A DNA stretch of 64,000 nt from Micromonospora rhizosphaerae (GCF_900091465.1 NZ_FMHV01000002.1:1798001-1862000); one strand, 5' to 3'. Shown: positions 18,671-28,182, counted from the first letter of the stretch. Notes: generated by a model not told the origin, from the letters alone. Numbers and translations are program-made.

Positions 18671-19267
18671 TCAGCGGCCGGCCCGGCGCAGGGCGGCCAG
18701 GGCCGGCGCGACGAGTTGGGCGGTGGCGTCGGCCAGCGGCTCGGGCAGCCGGTCCGCCGGGAACCAGCCGAGCGCCTCGGACTCGTCGCTGACCCGCTCC
18801 ACCGCGCCGGCCGGCGCGAAGACCGCGAACCGGACGTCGTAGTGCAGCGAGCCGCCCTGGCAGGCCACCGGATGGATGTCCACGTCGATCGGCGTGGGAT
18901 CGACCACCAGGTCGGTGATCCCGGACTCCTCGGTGGCCTCGCGCAGCGCCGCGCCGGCGAGCGTCCGATCGCCGGGCTCGCAGTGCCCGCCGAGCTGCAC
19001 CCACTTGCGGAACTTGCCGTGCAGGCAGAGCAGCACCCGCCCGCCCGTGGCGTCGAGCACCAGGGCGCTGGCCGTGACGTGGCCCGCCCGGTGGCTCCGG
19101 CTCATCGCCACCGGGCCCGCGCTCAGCAGTTCCAGCGTGCGGTTCCGGGCCGCCGCGGCCGCCGGGCCGGTCGGCGTCCAGCCGGTCAGCAGGGCGGTGG
19201 CGTCGGCGTACAGGTCGGCGTACCGGGAGAGATCGGGGGTCGCGGCGGTGGTCGAGGCGTCGGGCAC
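18671..19267 (-). CDS. NUDIX hydrolase
   Basis: Predicted hydrolase of a nucleoside diphosphate linked to another group. The 198-aa protein has the Nudix box G-H-C-E-P-G-D-(8)-R-E-A-T-E-E-S-G-I. It differs from the canonical G-x5-E-x7-R-E form by Asp for the first Glu and one extra residue in the helix loop; the metal-binding R-E-x-x-E-E core is intact. The substrate is unknown. The gene is divergent from the following gene with 39 bases between starts. Confidence 0.9.
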   Translation of the reverse strand: MPDASTTAATPDLSRYADLYADATALLTGWTPTGPAAAAARNRTLELLSAGPVAMSRSHRAGHVTASALVLDATGGRVLLCLHGKFRKWVQLGGHCEPGDRTLAGAALREATEESGITDLVVDPTPIDVDIHPVACQGGSLHYDVRFAVFAPAGAVERVSDESEALGWFPADRLPEPLADATAQLVAPALAALRRAGR

Positions 19268-19306
19268 TCCGACACTCTACGAGCGCCGCCTCCGTACCCT
19301 GGTTCG

Positions 19307-20344
19307 GTGACCCTGCGACTCGTCGAGTTCGTCGTGGCCGGCAACGAGGCCAGCGACCTGCTGCCGGTCCGTTCGTCGGCCCTGCTGCGCGCGCACCGCG
19401 CCCGGCGCGGCTTCTGGACCGTCCTCGACGAGGGCCCGGTGGAACGGTGCCTCGCGCTGCTGCTGGAACGTGAGGACGGCGAGTGGGTGGCCCACCACGT
19501 GGCCGCCGACGCCGGGGAAGAGAACGGCCGGACCGAGGACGGCGAGGCGCTCGCCCACCACGACGGCTGGGTGTACGTCTTCGGCTCGCACTTCGGGTCG
19601 AAGGCCGGGCCGCTGCGGCCGCGGCGGGCGTTCGTGGCCCGGTTCCGGGAGGACGACGCCGCGACGGGGACGGTGCCGCTGCACGTGGTGCGCAACCGAT
19701 TCCGGCTGCACCGGGCGATCAACGACGCGCTCGCCGCCGCGCCGCTGACCCCGCTGCCGCCCGGCGACCGGGTCCGACACCGGTTCATCGTGGAGACCCT
19801 GGCCCGGGGGACCGCCCGGGCCAAGAGCTGGGTGAGCCGGCTGGCCGAGGACGACCTGCCGCTGAACGTCGAGGCGGCCGTCTTCACGCCGACCGGGACG
19901 GTGCTGCTCGGGCTCCGGTTCCCGGTCACCGCCGAGGGCGAGCCGATCCTGGTCGAGCTGGCCGGCGTGGCCGACATGTTCTCCGCCGACCCGCGCTGGC
20001 CCCGGGCGGTCGGGGCGTACGCGCTGACCGGGGTGACGCCGCCCGGCGCGCTGACCGGCTTCCGGGCGATCGCCCCGACCGCCGACGGCGGGTACGCGGC
20101 AGTGGTGGGCTCGATCGACGCGCTGGGCAAGGGTTCGGTGCTGCTCGACGACCATCCCGCGGGCGGTGCGGTCACTTCGCGCCACGTCCGGTTCCGGCTC
20201 GACATCACGCCGGACGCGCGGGTGGCGGGAAAGCTGGTGGCCGAGCTGGCGCCGTTCCACCACGTGGAGGGCCTGGCCGAGCTGGAGGGGCGTTGCTTCT
20301 ACGTCACCGACGAGGACCATCGGGTGGCGCTCTGGGTGGGCTGA
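19307..20344 (+). CDS. Conserved hypothetical protein, possibly DUF3616-like
   Basis: The 345-aa product has no signal peptide. It shows repeated beta-rich segments with Gly-Ser-His and Gly-Leu-Arg turns (for example F-G-S-H-F-G-S-K and V-E-A-A-V-F-T-P-T-G-T-V-L-L-G-L), which suggest a beta-propeller. The pattern reminds me of DUF3616 proteins, but I cannot confirm this. The GTG at 19307 starts a sequence of uniform coding character; the frame upstream of it is shadow of other genes. Function unknown. Confidence 0.7.
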   Translation: MTLRLVEFVVAGNEASDLLPVRSSALLRAHRARRGFWTVLDEGPVERCLALLLEREDGEWVAHHVAADAGEENGRTEDGEALAHHDGWVYVFGSHFGSKAGPLRPRRAFVARFREDDAATGTVPLHVVRNRFRLHRAINDALAAAPLTPLPPGDRVRHRFIVETLARGTARAKSWVSRLAEDDLPLNVEAAVFTPTGTVLLGLRFPVTAEGEPILVELAGVADMFSADPRWPRAVGAYALTGVTPPGALTGFRAIAPTADGGYAAVVGSIDALGKGSVLLDDHPAGGAVTSRHVRFRLDITPDARVAGKLVAELAPFHHVEGLAELEGRCFYVTDEDHRVALWVG

Positions 20345-20561
20345 CACCTCGGACGTACCGGTGGACGACCGGGTGACACCTCTGCGGAACATGGGCCGCA
20401 GACCCTCGTGGTGCCGCCCCGGTCGCCGTTTCCCCGGCCCCCCGGTCGCCCGGGCGTTGGCGACGTCGCCGACGTCCCGGCGCCTGACGGGCAAGGGAAG
20501 CATGCCCAACCGGCCCGGCCTCCGTCGAGGTTTTTCAGCCCACGCTTAAAGATGGAGGTAA

Positions 20562-20575
20562 CTACCGGCGGGTAG
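20562..20575. promoter_or_regulatory. Palindrome upstream of the ArsR-like gene
   Basis: CTACCGGCGGGTAG is a 14-base palindrome-like element (arms CTACC/GGTAG) 51 bases before the ArsR-like start, between a TTAAAGAT stretch and TAGAGT. It may be the operator of this regulator; that is inference from position. Confidence 0.4.
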
Positions 20576-20625
20576 AGTACGAGTGGTCGGCGGGCACTCC
20601 CTCGGCCCGCCCCCGGGAGCGCTCC

Positions 20626-21630
20626 ATGCTAAGGATCTTTTTCTCGAGCGAGGACATCCTTCGGACCAGGATGGCCCCCGCCGCGGACCCCGTCTGGGAA
20701 CTGGTCCTCAGCCTGCACCTGCTGCAGGGCCGCAGCGCTGATCCGCTGATGGCGAACTGGCGGCGCACGGTGGCCCGCGGCCTGCACCAGGACAGCGCCT
20801 CCGACCGGCTTCGACTGCTCTTCGCGCTGAACCCGCCCCGGGGCTATTTCCCCGACTTCCTCACCCCGTATCAGAGCCTGCAGGGCTTCGAGGCGGGGCT
20901 GGAGGCGCTCCGCGGCATGCCGGCCGAGACGCTGCACCGGGACCTGACCGTGCTGGCCGGCGAGAACGAGCTGCCCTCCTCGGCGTCGGCGCTGGCCCGG
21001 GGCGAGCCGGAGGTGCTGCGCCACCTCACCGACTCGATGGTCCAGTACCAGACGCTGGCGATCACGCCGTACTGGCCGCGCATCCAGGCCGCCGTGGAAG
21101 CCGACCGGACCCGCCGGGCCCGGGCGCTGCTCGACGGCGGCGTGGAGGGGCTGCTGACCAGCCTGCGCCCGGCCATGCGGTGGGACGCCGGCGTGCTCGA
21201 GGTGCTCGACTACCCGGACACCCGGGAGTTGCACCTGGACGGCCGTGGCCTGCTGCTGGTCCCGTCCTTCTTCTGCGCGCGGACCCCGGTGGCGCTGCTC
21301 GACCCGGCCCTGCCCCCGGTGCTGGTCTACCCGGTCGACCGGCTCGGCGGGCTCCTCCGGGAGCCGGGCCGGGGCGCCGGGCCGGTGCCGGACGGCACCA
21401 ACCGGGAGGCGCTGGCCGCGCTGCTCGGCCGGACCCGCGCTGCCGTGCTCGAGGCCACCGACCAGGGCTCCACGACCGGTGAGGTGGCCCGCCGGCTGCA
21501 GATCTCGGCGGCTGCGGCGAGCCAGCACACCACCGTGCTGCGCAACGCCGGGCTGCTGGTCAGCCAGCGGGACCGCAACACCGTGCTGCACACCCTGACC
21601 CCACTCGGCCGCGCCATGCTCGACGCCTGA
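20626..21630 (+). CDS. ArsR-like winged-helix transcriptional regulator with large N-terminal domain
   Basis: The 334-aa protein has a C-terminal winged helix of about 70 residues (R-A-A-V-L-E-A-T ... G-E-V-A-R-R-L-Q-I-S-A-A-A-A-S-Q-H-T-T-V-L) followed by a wing with R-D-R-N-T-V-L-H, typical of ArsR/SmtB-type DNA-binding domains. The N-terminal ~250 residues match the DUF5937-type domain that precedes such domains in actinobacterial regulators; the family name is from memory. No metal-binding Cys cluster is visible. The ATG at 20626 fits the start of the conserved R-I-F-F-S segment. Confidence 0.85.
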   Translation: MLRIFFSSEDILRTRMAPAADPVWELVLSLHLLQGRSADPLMANWRRTVARGLHQDSASDRLRLLFALNPPRGYFPDFLTPYQSLQGFEAGLEALRGMPAETLHRDLTVLAGENELPSSASALARGEPEVLRHLTDSMVQYQTLAITPYWPRIQAAVEADRTRRARALLDGGVEGLLTSLRPAMRWDAGVLEVLDYPDTRELHLDGRGLLLVPSFFCARTPVALLDPALPPVLVYPVDRLGGLLREPGRGAGPVPDGTNREALAALLGRTRAAVLEATDQGSTTGEVARRLQISAAAASQHTTVLRNAGLLVSQRDRNTVLHTLTPLGRAMLDA

Positions 21631-21733
21631 CCGGCCCCCGCCCTCTTTCCCGGAAAGCGCGGCCATCCGCCGCGGAACAGCCCCTCTTTCCGGGAATGCC
21701 GTGAGGTTGGGGGGTGGGAGGGAGAGGCAACGG

Positions 21734-22822
21734 TCAGATGGCCAGGGCGGCGCTGGCGGGGCTGCCGGGCGGGGGCGGCAGGAGCGCGGAGGAGATGCCC
21801 TCCGCCGCCAGCGCGGTCCGCAGCCGTTGCAGGTCGGCCCCGAAGCGCACCAGGTCCGCCTGGTCGACCGGCGCCGGCGGAGCGCCGAGGATCAGCCCGG
21901 TGGCCCGCTCGGGCCAGCCCGGCACCGCCGCCACCATGCCGGCGCGTACCTCCTCGTCCGTGACATGGGTGAAGACCGTGTCGGGCGCGACCACCTCGGC
22001 GACCGCGGCGATCGCCCGCTCGACCGCGGCCGGGTCGGCCGGCGCCGGCCCCGGCCCGTCGGCCAGGGTGGCGGCCGCGCGCAGCCCGGCCGCCGTGGCC
22101 TCGGCGGTGCCCAGCGAGAAGAGGTCCAGCGCGGCGTCGCGGACCAGCGCCCGGGCGCCCTCGCCGTGGTCGGCCCGGGCGACGCCCGGGTAGCCGCGGA
22201 CCACCGCGACCGGCACCTGGTCGCACTTGCCCTTGATCAGCTCCCCGGCGCCGGCCAGCTCGTCGACCACCGCCATCTGGGTCAGCTGCAGCTCGTTGCC
22301 GTACGGGTCGATCTCGCCCCGGTGGTCCCGGATGGCGGGCATCCCGGCCACGCCGAGCGCCACGTCGGTTAGGCCGTTGCGCCACGGCCGGCCCATCGTG
22401 TCGCTGATGATCACCGCGACGTCGAGGCCGTGGCGCTCGCGCAGCGCGGCGCGTAGCGCCCGGGCGGACGCGTCCGGGTCCTTCGGCAGCAGCACCAGCC
22501 GCGTCTTGTCGACGTTGGACGCGTCGATCCCGGCGGAGGCCATCACGAAGCCGTGGTGCGTCTGCACGATCCGGGTCGCCCCCCGGGACGCCACCACCCG
22601 GGCGGTCTCCGCGGCGAGCACCTCGTCCCGGGCGGCGAGCCGCTCCGGGCCGTCCGCCGGTACGTCGACCAGCCGGCCCTCCGCCTTGGACACGATCTTG
22701 CTGGTCACCACCAGCACGTCGCCGTCGCGCAGCCAGGGCGCCGCGGTGGCGATCAGCGCCGCCAGGTCGTCGCCCTCGGTCACGTCGCCGATGCCCGGCA
22801 CCGGCAGGATCTCCAGCCTCAC
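21734..22822 (-). CDS. cofE: Coenzyme F420-0:L-glutamate ligase with reduced C-terminal domain
   Basis: Adds L-glutamate to F420-0 with GTP. The first ~245 of 362 residues form the CofE/FbiB ligase domain, with P-V-P-G-I-G-D-V near the start, V-V-T-S-K-I-V-S-K-A-E-G-R, the H-H-G-F-V metal region and D-T-M-G-R-P-W-R-N-G. The C-terminal ~115 residues align loosely with the start of the FbiB FMN-reductase domain but are only about half its length and lack a visible FMN site. The GTG at 22822 overlaps the cofD stop as GTGA, so the two are translationally coupled. Which protein reduces dehydro-F420 here is open. Confidence 0.9.
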   Translation of the reverse strand: MRLEILPVPGIGDVTEGDDLAALIATAAPWLRDGDVLVVTSKIVSKAEGRLVDVPADGPERLAARDEVLAAETARVVASRGATRIVQTHHGFVMASAGIDASNVDKTRLVLLPKDPDASARALRAALRERHGLDVAVIISDTMGRPWRNGLTDVALGVAGMPAIRDHRGEIDPYGNELQLTQMAVVDELAGAGELIKGKCDQVPVAVVRGYPGVARADHGEGARALVRDAALDLFSLGTAEATAAGLRAAATLADGPGPAPADPAAVERAIAAVAEVVAPDTVFTHVTDEEVRAGMVAAVPGWPERATGLILGAPPAPVDQADLVRFGADLQRLRTALAAEGISSALLPPPPGSPASAALAI

Positions 22823-23766
22823 ACCAGCTCCAATGCGGCCCGCACCATCTCCACCGTCGCGGCCTCGTCGGTCATCCGCAGCGGCGCCGACCGTACCGTC
22901 ACCTCCCGCACCAAGGTGCCCTCGTCCTCCGGCGCGACCAGCCAGCCGTCCAGCAGCCCGCCCGCCGACCGCCCACCGTAGAGCCCGCCCACCCCGGCCG
23001 CGCTGCACTCCACGCCGACCACGGCGAGGCAGCGGTCGGCCATGCCGCGGACCGGCGCGCCGCCGATGATCGGCGAGACACCGACCACCGGGGCCCGCCC
23101 GTCGGCGACGGCGTCCCGCAGCCCCGGCACGGCCAGCACCGGGGCGATGCTCACCACCGGATTGCTCGGTGCGATCAGCACGACGTCGGCCGAGCCGATC
23201 GCCTCCAGCACGCCGGGTGCCGGCCTGGCGGTCTCCGCGCCGACGAAGACGAACCGGTGGGTGGGGATGTCCGCCCGGTACCGCACCCACCACTCCTGGA
23301 AGTGGATCGCCCGCTGCCCCTGGTCCCCGTCCACGACCACGTGGGTCTCCAGCCGGTCGTCCGTCGCCGGCAGCAGGTCCAGGCCCGGCTCCCAGCGGGT
23401 GGTCAGCGCCTGCGTCACGGCGGAGAGCGGGTAGCCGGCGTTGAGCATCGTGGTGCGGACCAGGTGGGTGGCGATGTCCTTGTCGCCGAGGCCGAACCAG
23501 GTCGGCTCGGCGCCGTACGCGGCCAGTTCGGACTTGACCGTCCAGGTCTCGCCCACCCGGCCCCAGCCCCGCTCCGGGTCGGCGCCCCCGCCCAGCGTGT
23601 ACATCACGCTGTCCAGGTCGGGACAGACCTTGAGGCCGTGCAGCAGCAGGTCGTCGCCGACGTTGACCACGGCGGTCACCTCGGCCCCCACCTCCCGGGC
23701 GTACGCCCGGACGCCGACCAGGAACCGGGCGCCGCCGATCCCGCCGGTCAGAACCACGATGCGCAT
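22819..23766 (-). CDS. cofD: 2-phospho-L-lactate transferase (F420 biosynthesis)
   Basis: Transfers the phospholactyl or enolpyruvyl-phosphate group from its GPP-activated form to FO, giving F420-0 or dehydro-F420-0. The 315-aa protein starts M-R-I-V-V-L-T-G-G-I-G-G-A-R-F, the CofD nucleotide-binding loop, and holds the conserved S-N-P-V-V-S-I-A-P motif. The ATG at 23766 is chosen because GGAAGG lies 10-15 bases upstream; an ATG at 23775 would leave no spacing. It equals FbiA of mycobacteria. It forms an operon with cofE. Confidence 0.95.
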   Translation of the reverse strand: MRIVVLTGGIGGARFLVGVRAYAREVGAEVTAVVNVGDDLLLHGLKVCPDLDSVMYTLGGGADPERGWGRVGETWTVKSELAAYGAEPTWFGLGDKDIATHLVRTTMLNAGYPLSAVTQALTTRWEPGLDLLPATDDRLETHVVVDGDQGQRAIHFQEWWVRYRADIPTHRFVFVGAETARPAPGVLEAIGSADVVLIAPSNPVVSIAPVLAVPGLRDAVADGRAPVVGVSPIIGGAPVRGMADRCLAVVGVECSAAGVGGLYGGRSAGGLLDGWLVAPEDEGTLVREVTVRSAPLRMTDEAATVEMVRAALELV

Positions 23767-23840
23767 GGCGTCCATCCTTCCGCACCCGCCGCCGTCGGTC
23801 GGCGGGTGGACGGGAAGCTGTGACTATCTATTCCCACTAG

Positions 23841-24137
23841 ATGCTTGACAATCCGGTCTCAGGCCGCTGCGCCGGCTTGGGTCGCCGTAGCGGGGACCGG
23901 TTTCACTGCACCTGGTGCGGGGTGGTGTGGCAGGCCGACGTGAACGCCGCGATCAACATCCTGCACCGAGCTGACGACCCCGACATCGCCCTGCACACCC
24001 CGCACCACAGGGTGAAGCAGATCCTGCGGGACAGGACCGATCGCCACCGGACCAGACTGCCGGTCCAGGACTCCAGCCCGGCCACCGCCGAGCGGAGAGC
24101 GAACCATCCGAACCGCTCAAAAACGAGCAACCAGTAG
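23841..24137 (+). pseudogene. C-terminal remnant of an IS200/IS605-type TnpB (OrfB)
   Basis: A 98-residue open frame matches only the end of TnpB: the zinc-ribbon (F-H-C-T-W-C-G) and the last RuvC motif with its catalytic Asp (W-Q-A-D-V-N-A-A-I-N-I-L). TnpB is normally about 400 aa, so some 300 N-terminal residues are missing. The first Cys pair of the ribbon has decayed to C-A-G-L. The remnant abuts the cofD promoter on one side and the next gene on the other, so a former insertion was mostly deleted. No TnpA is present. Confidence 0.8.
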
Positions 24138-24192
24138 GAAGCAGACTAGGCTCACGTCGGCAACTGTTCGTTTTCATCCCTAGGGGGATCTC

Positions 24193-25068
24193 GTGACCAG
24201 CCCCGCCGAGCGTGCGTCCGGTGACGCGACGCAGGCCAGCCAGGTGACCAAGCCGCTGCGCGAACTGACCGCGCTCGTCCTGCTCGGCGCCAACGCCGTG
24301 CTCCTCTTCGTCGGCCTGATCCGGCTGCTGGTGCCGGCGGACGGATTCGGCACCTTCACCGACCGGGCGGGGAGCACCTTCTTCGCCTTCGTCGGCGTCG
24401 AGTCGACCGTGCTGCCACTGCTGGCCGTACTGCTCGCCACCCACCTGCGACCGGTGGTGCCGAAGGCTCGGCTGATCACCCAGGTCGCCCTCGGGGAGTA
24501 CACCGCCGGCGCGCTCTTCGGCGCGCTGACCTTCCTCATCTGGCTGGTCGGCCGGCTCGCCGAGGGCGAGCTGCTCGACGCCCTGCTCGGCATGCTGACC
24601 CGGGTCGCCTGGCTGGCGGTCTTCGCGGTCGCCGGGTACCTGGTAAACCGGATCTGGCGGACGCTCTACCACACCCCGAAGCCCAAGCCGCAGGCCGGCG
24701 TCTACGGCCAGCCGCAGCAGGGCTGGCCGCAGCAGCACGGCGGCTACCCGGCCCCCGGTCAGCCCGGCGGTTACCCGCCCCCGGGCCAGCCCGGCGGCTA
24801 CCCGCCCCCCGGCCAGGGCGGCTACCCCGCCGCCGGCGGCTACCCGCCGCCCGGCCAGTACGGCCAGCCGAACCCGCCGTACGGCAACGCCCCCCAGTCG
24901 GCCCCGCCGTACGGCGATCCGCACGCCGCCCCGCCGTTCGGCCAGCCGCCTTCCGCGGATCCCACGCAGGCCGTCCCCCGGCAGCCCGCCGACTACGGCT
25001 ACCCGACTCCCCACGACGACGACCGCACCCGGCGCTTCCACCGCGACGACCCGAACTACCCCCGCTGA
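24193..25068 (+). CDS. Membrane protein with Pro-Gly-Tyr-rich C-terminal tail
   Basis: The 291-aa product has four hydrophobic segments in its first 160 residues (about 27-46, 62-84, 96-120 and 135-155), then a cytoplasmic tail of about 130 residues made of G-G-Y-P-P-P-G-Q-type repeats that ends in a charged stretch. Such tails are common in actinobacterial membrane proteins and may bind partners or phase separate. The GTG at 24193 has GGGGGATC upstream. I recognise no functional family. Confidence 0.75.
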   Translation: MTSPAERASGDATQASQVTKPLRELTALVLLGANAVLLFVGLIRLLVPADGFGTFTDRAGSTFFAFVGVESTVLPLLAVLLATHLRPVVPKARLITQVALGEYTAGALFGALTFLIWLVGRLAEGELLDALLGMLTRVAWLAVFAVAGYLVNRIWRTLYHTPKPKPQAGVYGQPQQGWPQQHGGYPAPGQPGGYPPPGQPGGYPPPGQGGYPAAGGYPPPGQYGQPNPPYGNAPQSAPPYGDPHAAPPFGQPPSADPTQAVPRQPADYGYPTPHDDDRTRRFHRDDPNYPR

Positions 25069-25092
25069 CGGCCGGCGCTCCGCGGGCACAAC

Positions 25093-25142
25093 TTCACGGA
25101 AAGAGTGGCCTTCCACCGTCGGGAGGCCACTCTTTCCGTGAA
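25093..25142. repeat. Palindromic repeat family C, probable terminator
   Basis: Perfect 19-bp arms (TTCACGGAAAGAGTGGCCT at 25093-25111 and its complement at 25124-25142) flank a 12-base loop. It lies 24 bases after the preceding stop and can end its transcript. A region with the related string CTCTTTCC(C)GG(A)A twice lies at 21650-21695 between two convergent genes. Confidence 0.8.
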
Positions 25143-25213
25143 ACTGCGGCTCCGCCATCCGGGCGATCCGGGCGTGCGGTCGGGGCGGGCGGGTGAGCGC
25201 ATAGGCTGGGCGG

Positions 25214-27733
25214 ATGGTTGATCGCACCGAGTCCGCCCCGACCACGGCGAGCGTCCAGCGGGCGCTGCGCCGGGCCGCCACCGGGCGGGCGCTGGACGTC
25301 GACGAGGCGACCGCGCTGCTGAGCGCCCGGGGCGACGCGTTGGACGAGCTGCTCCGGATCGCCGGTGAGGTACGCGACGCCGGCCTGCGCGAGGCGGGCC
25401 GGCCGGGCGTGGTCACCTTCTCCAAGAAGGTCTTCATCCCGTTGACCCGGCTCTGCCGGGACCGCTGCCACTACTGCACCTTCGCCACCGTGCCACACCG
25501 GCTCCCGGCGGCGTTCCTGGACCGGGACGAGGTCCTCGCCATCGCCCGGGAGGGCGCCGCCCAGGGCTGCAAGGAGGCCCTGTTCACCCTCGGCGACCGG
25601 CCGGAGGAGCGGTGGCCGGCCGCCCGGAGGTGGCTGGACGAGCGCGGCTACGACTCCACCCTGGACTACCTGCGCGCCTGCGCGGTGGCCGTACTGGAGG
25701 AGACCGGGCTGCTGCCGCACCTCAACCCCGGCGTGCTGTCCTGGTCGGAGCTGCAGCGGCTCAAGCCGGTCGCGCCGAGCATGGGGATGATGCTGGAGAC
25801 CACGGCGACCCGGCTCTGGTCGGAGCCGGGCGGCCCGCATTACGGCTCACCGGACAAGGAGCCCGCGGTCCGGCTCCGGGTCCTCGACGACGCCGGCCGG
25901 GTCGGGGTGCCGTTCACCACCGGCATCCTGATCGGCATCGGCGAGACCCGGGCCGAGCGGGTCGACGCGCTCTTCGCGATCCGCCGCTCCGGGCGGGAGT
26001 ACGGCCACCTCCAGGAGGTGATCGTGCAGAACTTCCGCGCCAAGCCGGACACGGCGATGCGCGGCATGCCCGACGCCGAGCTGCACGACCTGGCCGCCAC
26101 GGTGGCGGTGGCCCGGGTGCTGCTCGGCCCGAGGGCCCGCATCCAGGCCCCGCCCAACCTCATCGAGGGCGAGTACGACCTGCTGCTGCGCGCCGGCATC
26201 GACGACTGGGGCGGCGTCTCCCCGGTCACCCCCGACCACGTCAACCCGGAACGCCCCTGGCCGCAGCTCGACGAGCTGGCCCGGCACACCGCGAAGGCCG
26301 GCTTCACCCTCCGCGAGCGGCTCACCATCTACCCGGAGTACGTCCGGGCCGGCGACCCGTGGCTGGATCCCCGCCTACTGCCGCACGTGACCGCGCTGGC
26401 CGACCCGGAGACCGGCCTCGCCGTCGAGTCGGCCCGCCCGGTCGGCCGCCCGTGGCAGGAGCCGGAGGAGGTCTTCGGCGGGCGTACCGACCTGCACGCC
26501 ACCATCGACACCACCGGGCGTACCGGCGACCGGCGCGGCGACTTCGACAGCGTCTACGGCGACTGGTCGGAGGTGGCCGGCAAGCTCACCACCGCCCCGG
26601 CGCCCGCCGCGCCGAGCGGGACCGATCCCGACCTGCGGGCCGGGCTGCGGCTGGCGGCCGACGATCCGGCGGCGCTGCTGGAGCCCCGGCACGCCGACGC
26701 CGCGCTGGCGCTCTTCGGCGCGGACGGGCCGGCGCTCGACGAGCTCTGCCGGATCGCCGACGACGTCCGGCGGGACGCGGTCGGCGACGACGTCACCTAC
26801 GTGGTCAACCGCAACATCAACTTCAGCAACGTCTGCTACGTCGGCTGCCGCTTCTGCGCCTTCGCGCAGCGGGAACGGGACGCCGACGCGTACCGCCTCT
26901 CCGTGGAGCAGGTCGCCGACCGGGCCGAGGAGGCGTGGGCGGCCGGCGCGAGCGAGGTCTGCCTGCAGGGCGGGATCGATCCGAAGTTGCCGGTGACCGG
27001 CTACGCCGACCTGGTCCGGGCGATCAAGACGCGGGTCCCGGGGATGCACGTGCACGCCTTCTCGCCGATGGAGATCGTGACCGCCGCGGCCAAGGCCGGG
27101 GTGCCGGTGAAGGAGTGGCTCATCCAGCTCCGCGACGCCGGGCTGGACACCATCCCGGGCACCGCCGCCGAGATCCTCGACGACGACGTGCGCTGGGTGC
27201 TCACCAAGGGCAAGCTGCCGGCCGCCGCCTGGGTCGAGGTGGTCAGCACGGCCCACGAGCTGGGCATCCGGTCCAGCTCCACGATGATGTACGGCCACGT
27301 CGACCACCCCGGCCAGTGGCTCGCCCACTTCCGGGTGCTGGCCGGGGTGCAGGATCGCACCGGCGGCTTCACCGAGTTCGTGGCGCTGCCCTTCGTGCAC
27401 ACAAACGCCCCGATCTACCTGGCCGGCGTCGCCCGGCCCGGGCCGACCTGGCGGGAGAACCGGGCGGTGCACGCGATGGCCCGGCTGCTGCTGCACGGCC
27501 GGATCGACAACATCCAGTGCTCCTGGGTCAAGCTGGGTGACTCCGGCACCGTGGCGATGCTGAAGGGCGGCTGCAACGACCTGGGCGGCACGCTGATGGA
27601 GGAGACCATCTCCCGGATGGCCGGCTCGGCCAACGGCTCCGCGCGTACGGAGGAGCAGCTGCGGAGCATCGCGGCGGCGGCGGGCAGACCGGCCCGCAAG
27701 CGGACGACCGCGTACGGTCACGCCGGCTCGTAG
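25214..27733 (+). CDS. fbiC: FO synthase, CofG-CofH fusion
   Basis: Builds the deazaflavin chromophore FO of coenzyme F420 from tyrosine and 5-amino-6-ribitylamino-uracil by two radical-SAM halves. In the 839-aa protein the CofG half carries C81-x3-C85-x2-C88 and the CofH half C541-x3-C545-x2-C548, the 4Fe-4S ligands. The two halves are joined near residues 410-480. The ATG at 25214 gives the usual length. With cofD and cofE 1.4 kb away, this window holds most of F420 biosynthesis, unlike mycobacteria, where fbiC is unlinked to fbiAB. Confidence 0.96.
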   Translation: MVDRTESAPTTASVQRALRRAATGRALDVDEATALLSARGDALDELLRIAGEVRDAGLREAGRPGVVTFSKKVFIPLTRLCRDRCHYCTFATVPHRLPAAFLDRDEVLAIAREGAAQGCKEALFTLGDRPEERWPAARRWLDERGYDSTLDYLRACAVAVLEETGLLPHLNPGVLSWSELQRLKPVAPSMGMMLETTATRLWSEPGGPHYGSPDKEPAVRLRVLDDAGRVGVPFTTGILIGIGETRAERVDALFAIRRSGREYGHLQEVIVQNFRAKPDTAMRGMPDAELHDLAATVAVARVLLGPRARIQAPPNLIEGEYDLLLRAGIDDWGGVSPVTPDHVNPERPWPQLDELARHTAKAGFTLRERLTIYPEYVRAGDPWLDPRLLPHVTALADPETGLAVESARPVGRPWQEPEEVFGGRTDLHATIDTTGRTGDRRGDFDSVYGDWSEVAGKLTTAPAPAAPSGTDPDLRAGLRLAADDPAALLEPRHADAALALFGADGPALDELCRIADDVRRDAVGDDVTYVVNRNINFSNVCYVGCRFCAFAQRERDADAYRLSVEQVADRAEEAWAAGASEVCLQGGIDPKLPVTGYADLVRAIKTRVPGMHVHAFSPMEIVTAAAKAGVPVKEWLIQLRDAGLDTIPGTAAEILDDDVRWVLTKGKLPAAAWVEVVSTAHELGIRSSSTMMYGHVDHPGQWLAHFRVLAGVQDRTGGFTEFVALPFVHTNAPIYLAGVARPGPTWRENRAVHAMARLLLHGRIDNIQCSWVKLGDSGTVAMLKGGCNDLGGTLMEETISRMAGSANGSARTEEQLRSIAAAAGRPARKRTTAYGHAGS

Positions 27734-27747
27734 CGTCGAACCTTTCC

Positions 27748-27782
27748 CCGCCGCCGGCCGTACCAGTGCGTGCCGGCGGCGG
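27748..27782 (+). terminator. Hairpin after fbiC
   Basis: An 11-bp perfect stem (CCGCCGCCGGC with GCCGGCGGCGG) and 13-base loop starts 15 bases after the fbiC stop. A second GC-rich hairpin follows at about 27797-27831. Confidence 0.65.
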
Positions 27783-27903
27783 TTGTGGCGAGGACCGCCG
27801 CCGGCAGCCCCCGTGGGGGACCCGGCGGCGCCCCGCCACGGCGCAGCGCACGGGGCCTCCCGACCACCGCGGGCGCTGACGCGCCGGTCCGGAAAGGTTG
27901 CCC

Positions 27904-28182
27904 ATGACCAGTGATCAGCGGAAGCGGCCCTGGCCGCGACTGACCCGCCGGCAGACGTTGACCGCCGCCGCGAGCGCCACCCTCGGCGCCGCCGCCCTCA
28001 CCGTGCCGGGCCTCTCGGCCGCACAGAACACCCCCTCGGCGGGCCGCCGGGACGACCCGATCGTGGTCCACCTGCGCGACGCGGCCTCCGGCGCCATGGA
28101 CGTCTTCGTCGGCACGTCCCGGATCGAGGTACGCGACCGCGCCCTGGCGGACCGGTTGCGGCGCGCCGCCGGTCGACGCTGA
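27904..28182 (+). CDS. Small Tat-exported protein of unknown function
   Basis: The 92-aa product opens with a Tat-type signal: basic residues with T-R-R-Q-T-L, a hydrophobic Ala-rich core, and L-S-A-A-Q as the likely cleavage region near residue 38. The mature part (about 54 residues) is charged and contains I-V-V-H-L-R-D-A-A-S-G-A-M-D-V-F-V-G. The ATG at 27904 has GGAAAGG 7-13 bases upstream. It is 100 bases upstream of the DUF4331 gene and may be in its operon. I know no family. Confidence 0.7.
   Translation: MTSDQRKRPWPRLTRRQTLTAAASATLGAAALTVPGLSAAQNTPSAGRRDDPIVVHLRDAASGAMDVFVGTSRIEVRDRALADRLRRAAGRR

Noticed and set aside
15870..19004. A minus-strand open frame of over 1000 codons across the glycosyltransferase and manC genes
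   Set aside because: Composition is Arg/Gly/Asp/His low-complexity typical of antisense frames; both plus-strand genes are clear family members.
24700..24860. Repeated GGCTACCCGCCCCCGG-type units
   Set aside because: They encode the Pro-Gly-Tyr tail of the membrane protein in frame and are ordinary coding repeats.
27797..27831. A second GC-rich hairpin after fbiC, considered as a riboswitch
   Set aside because: Only simple nested stems are visible, without conserved riboswitch motifs, and the downstream gene is an unknown small protein.
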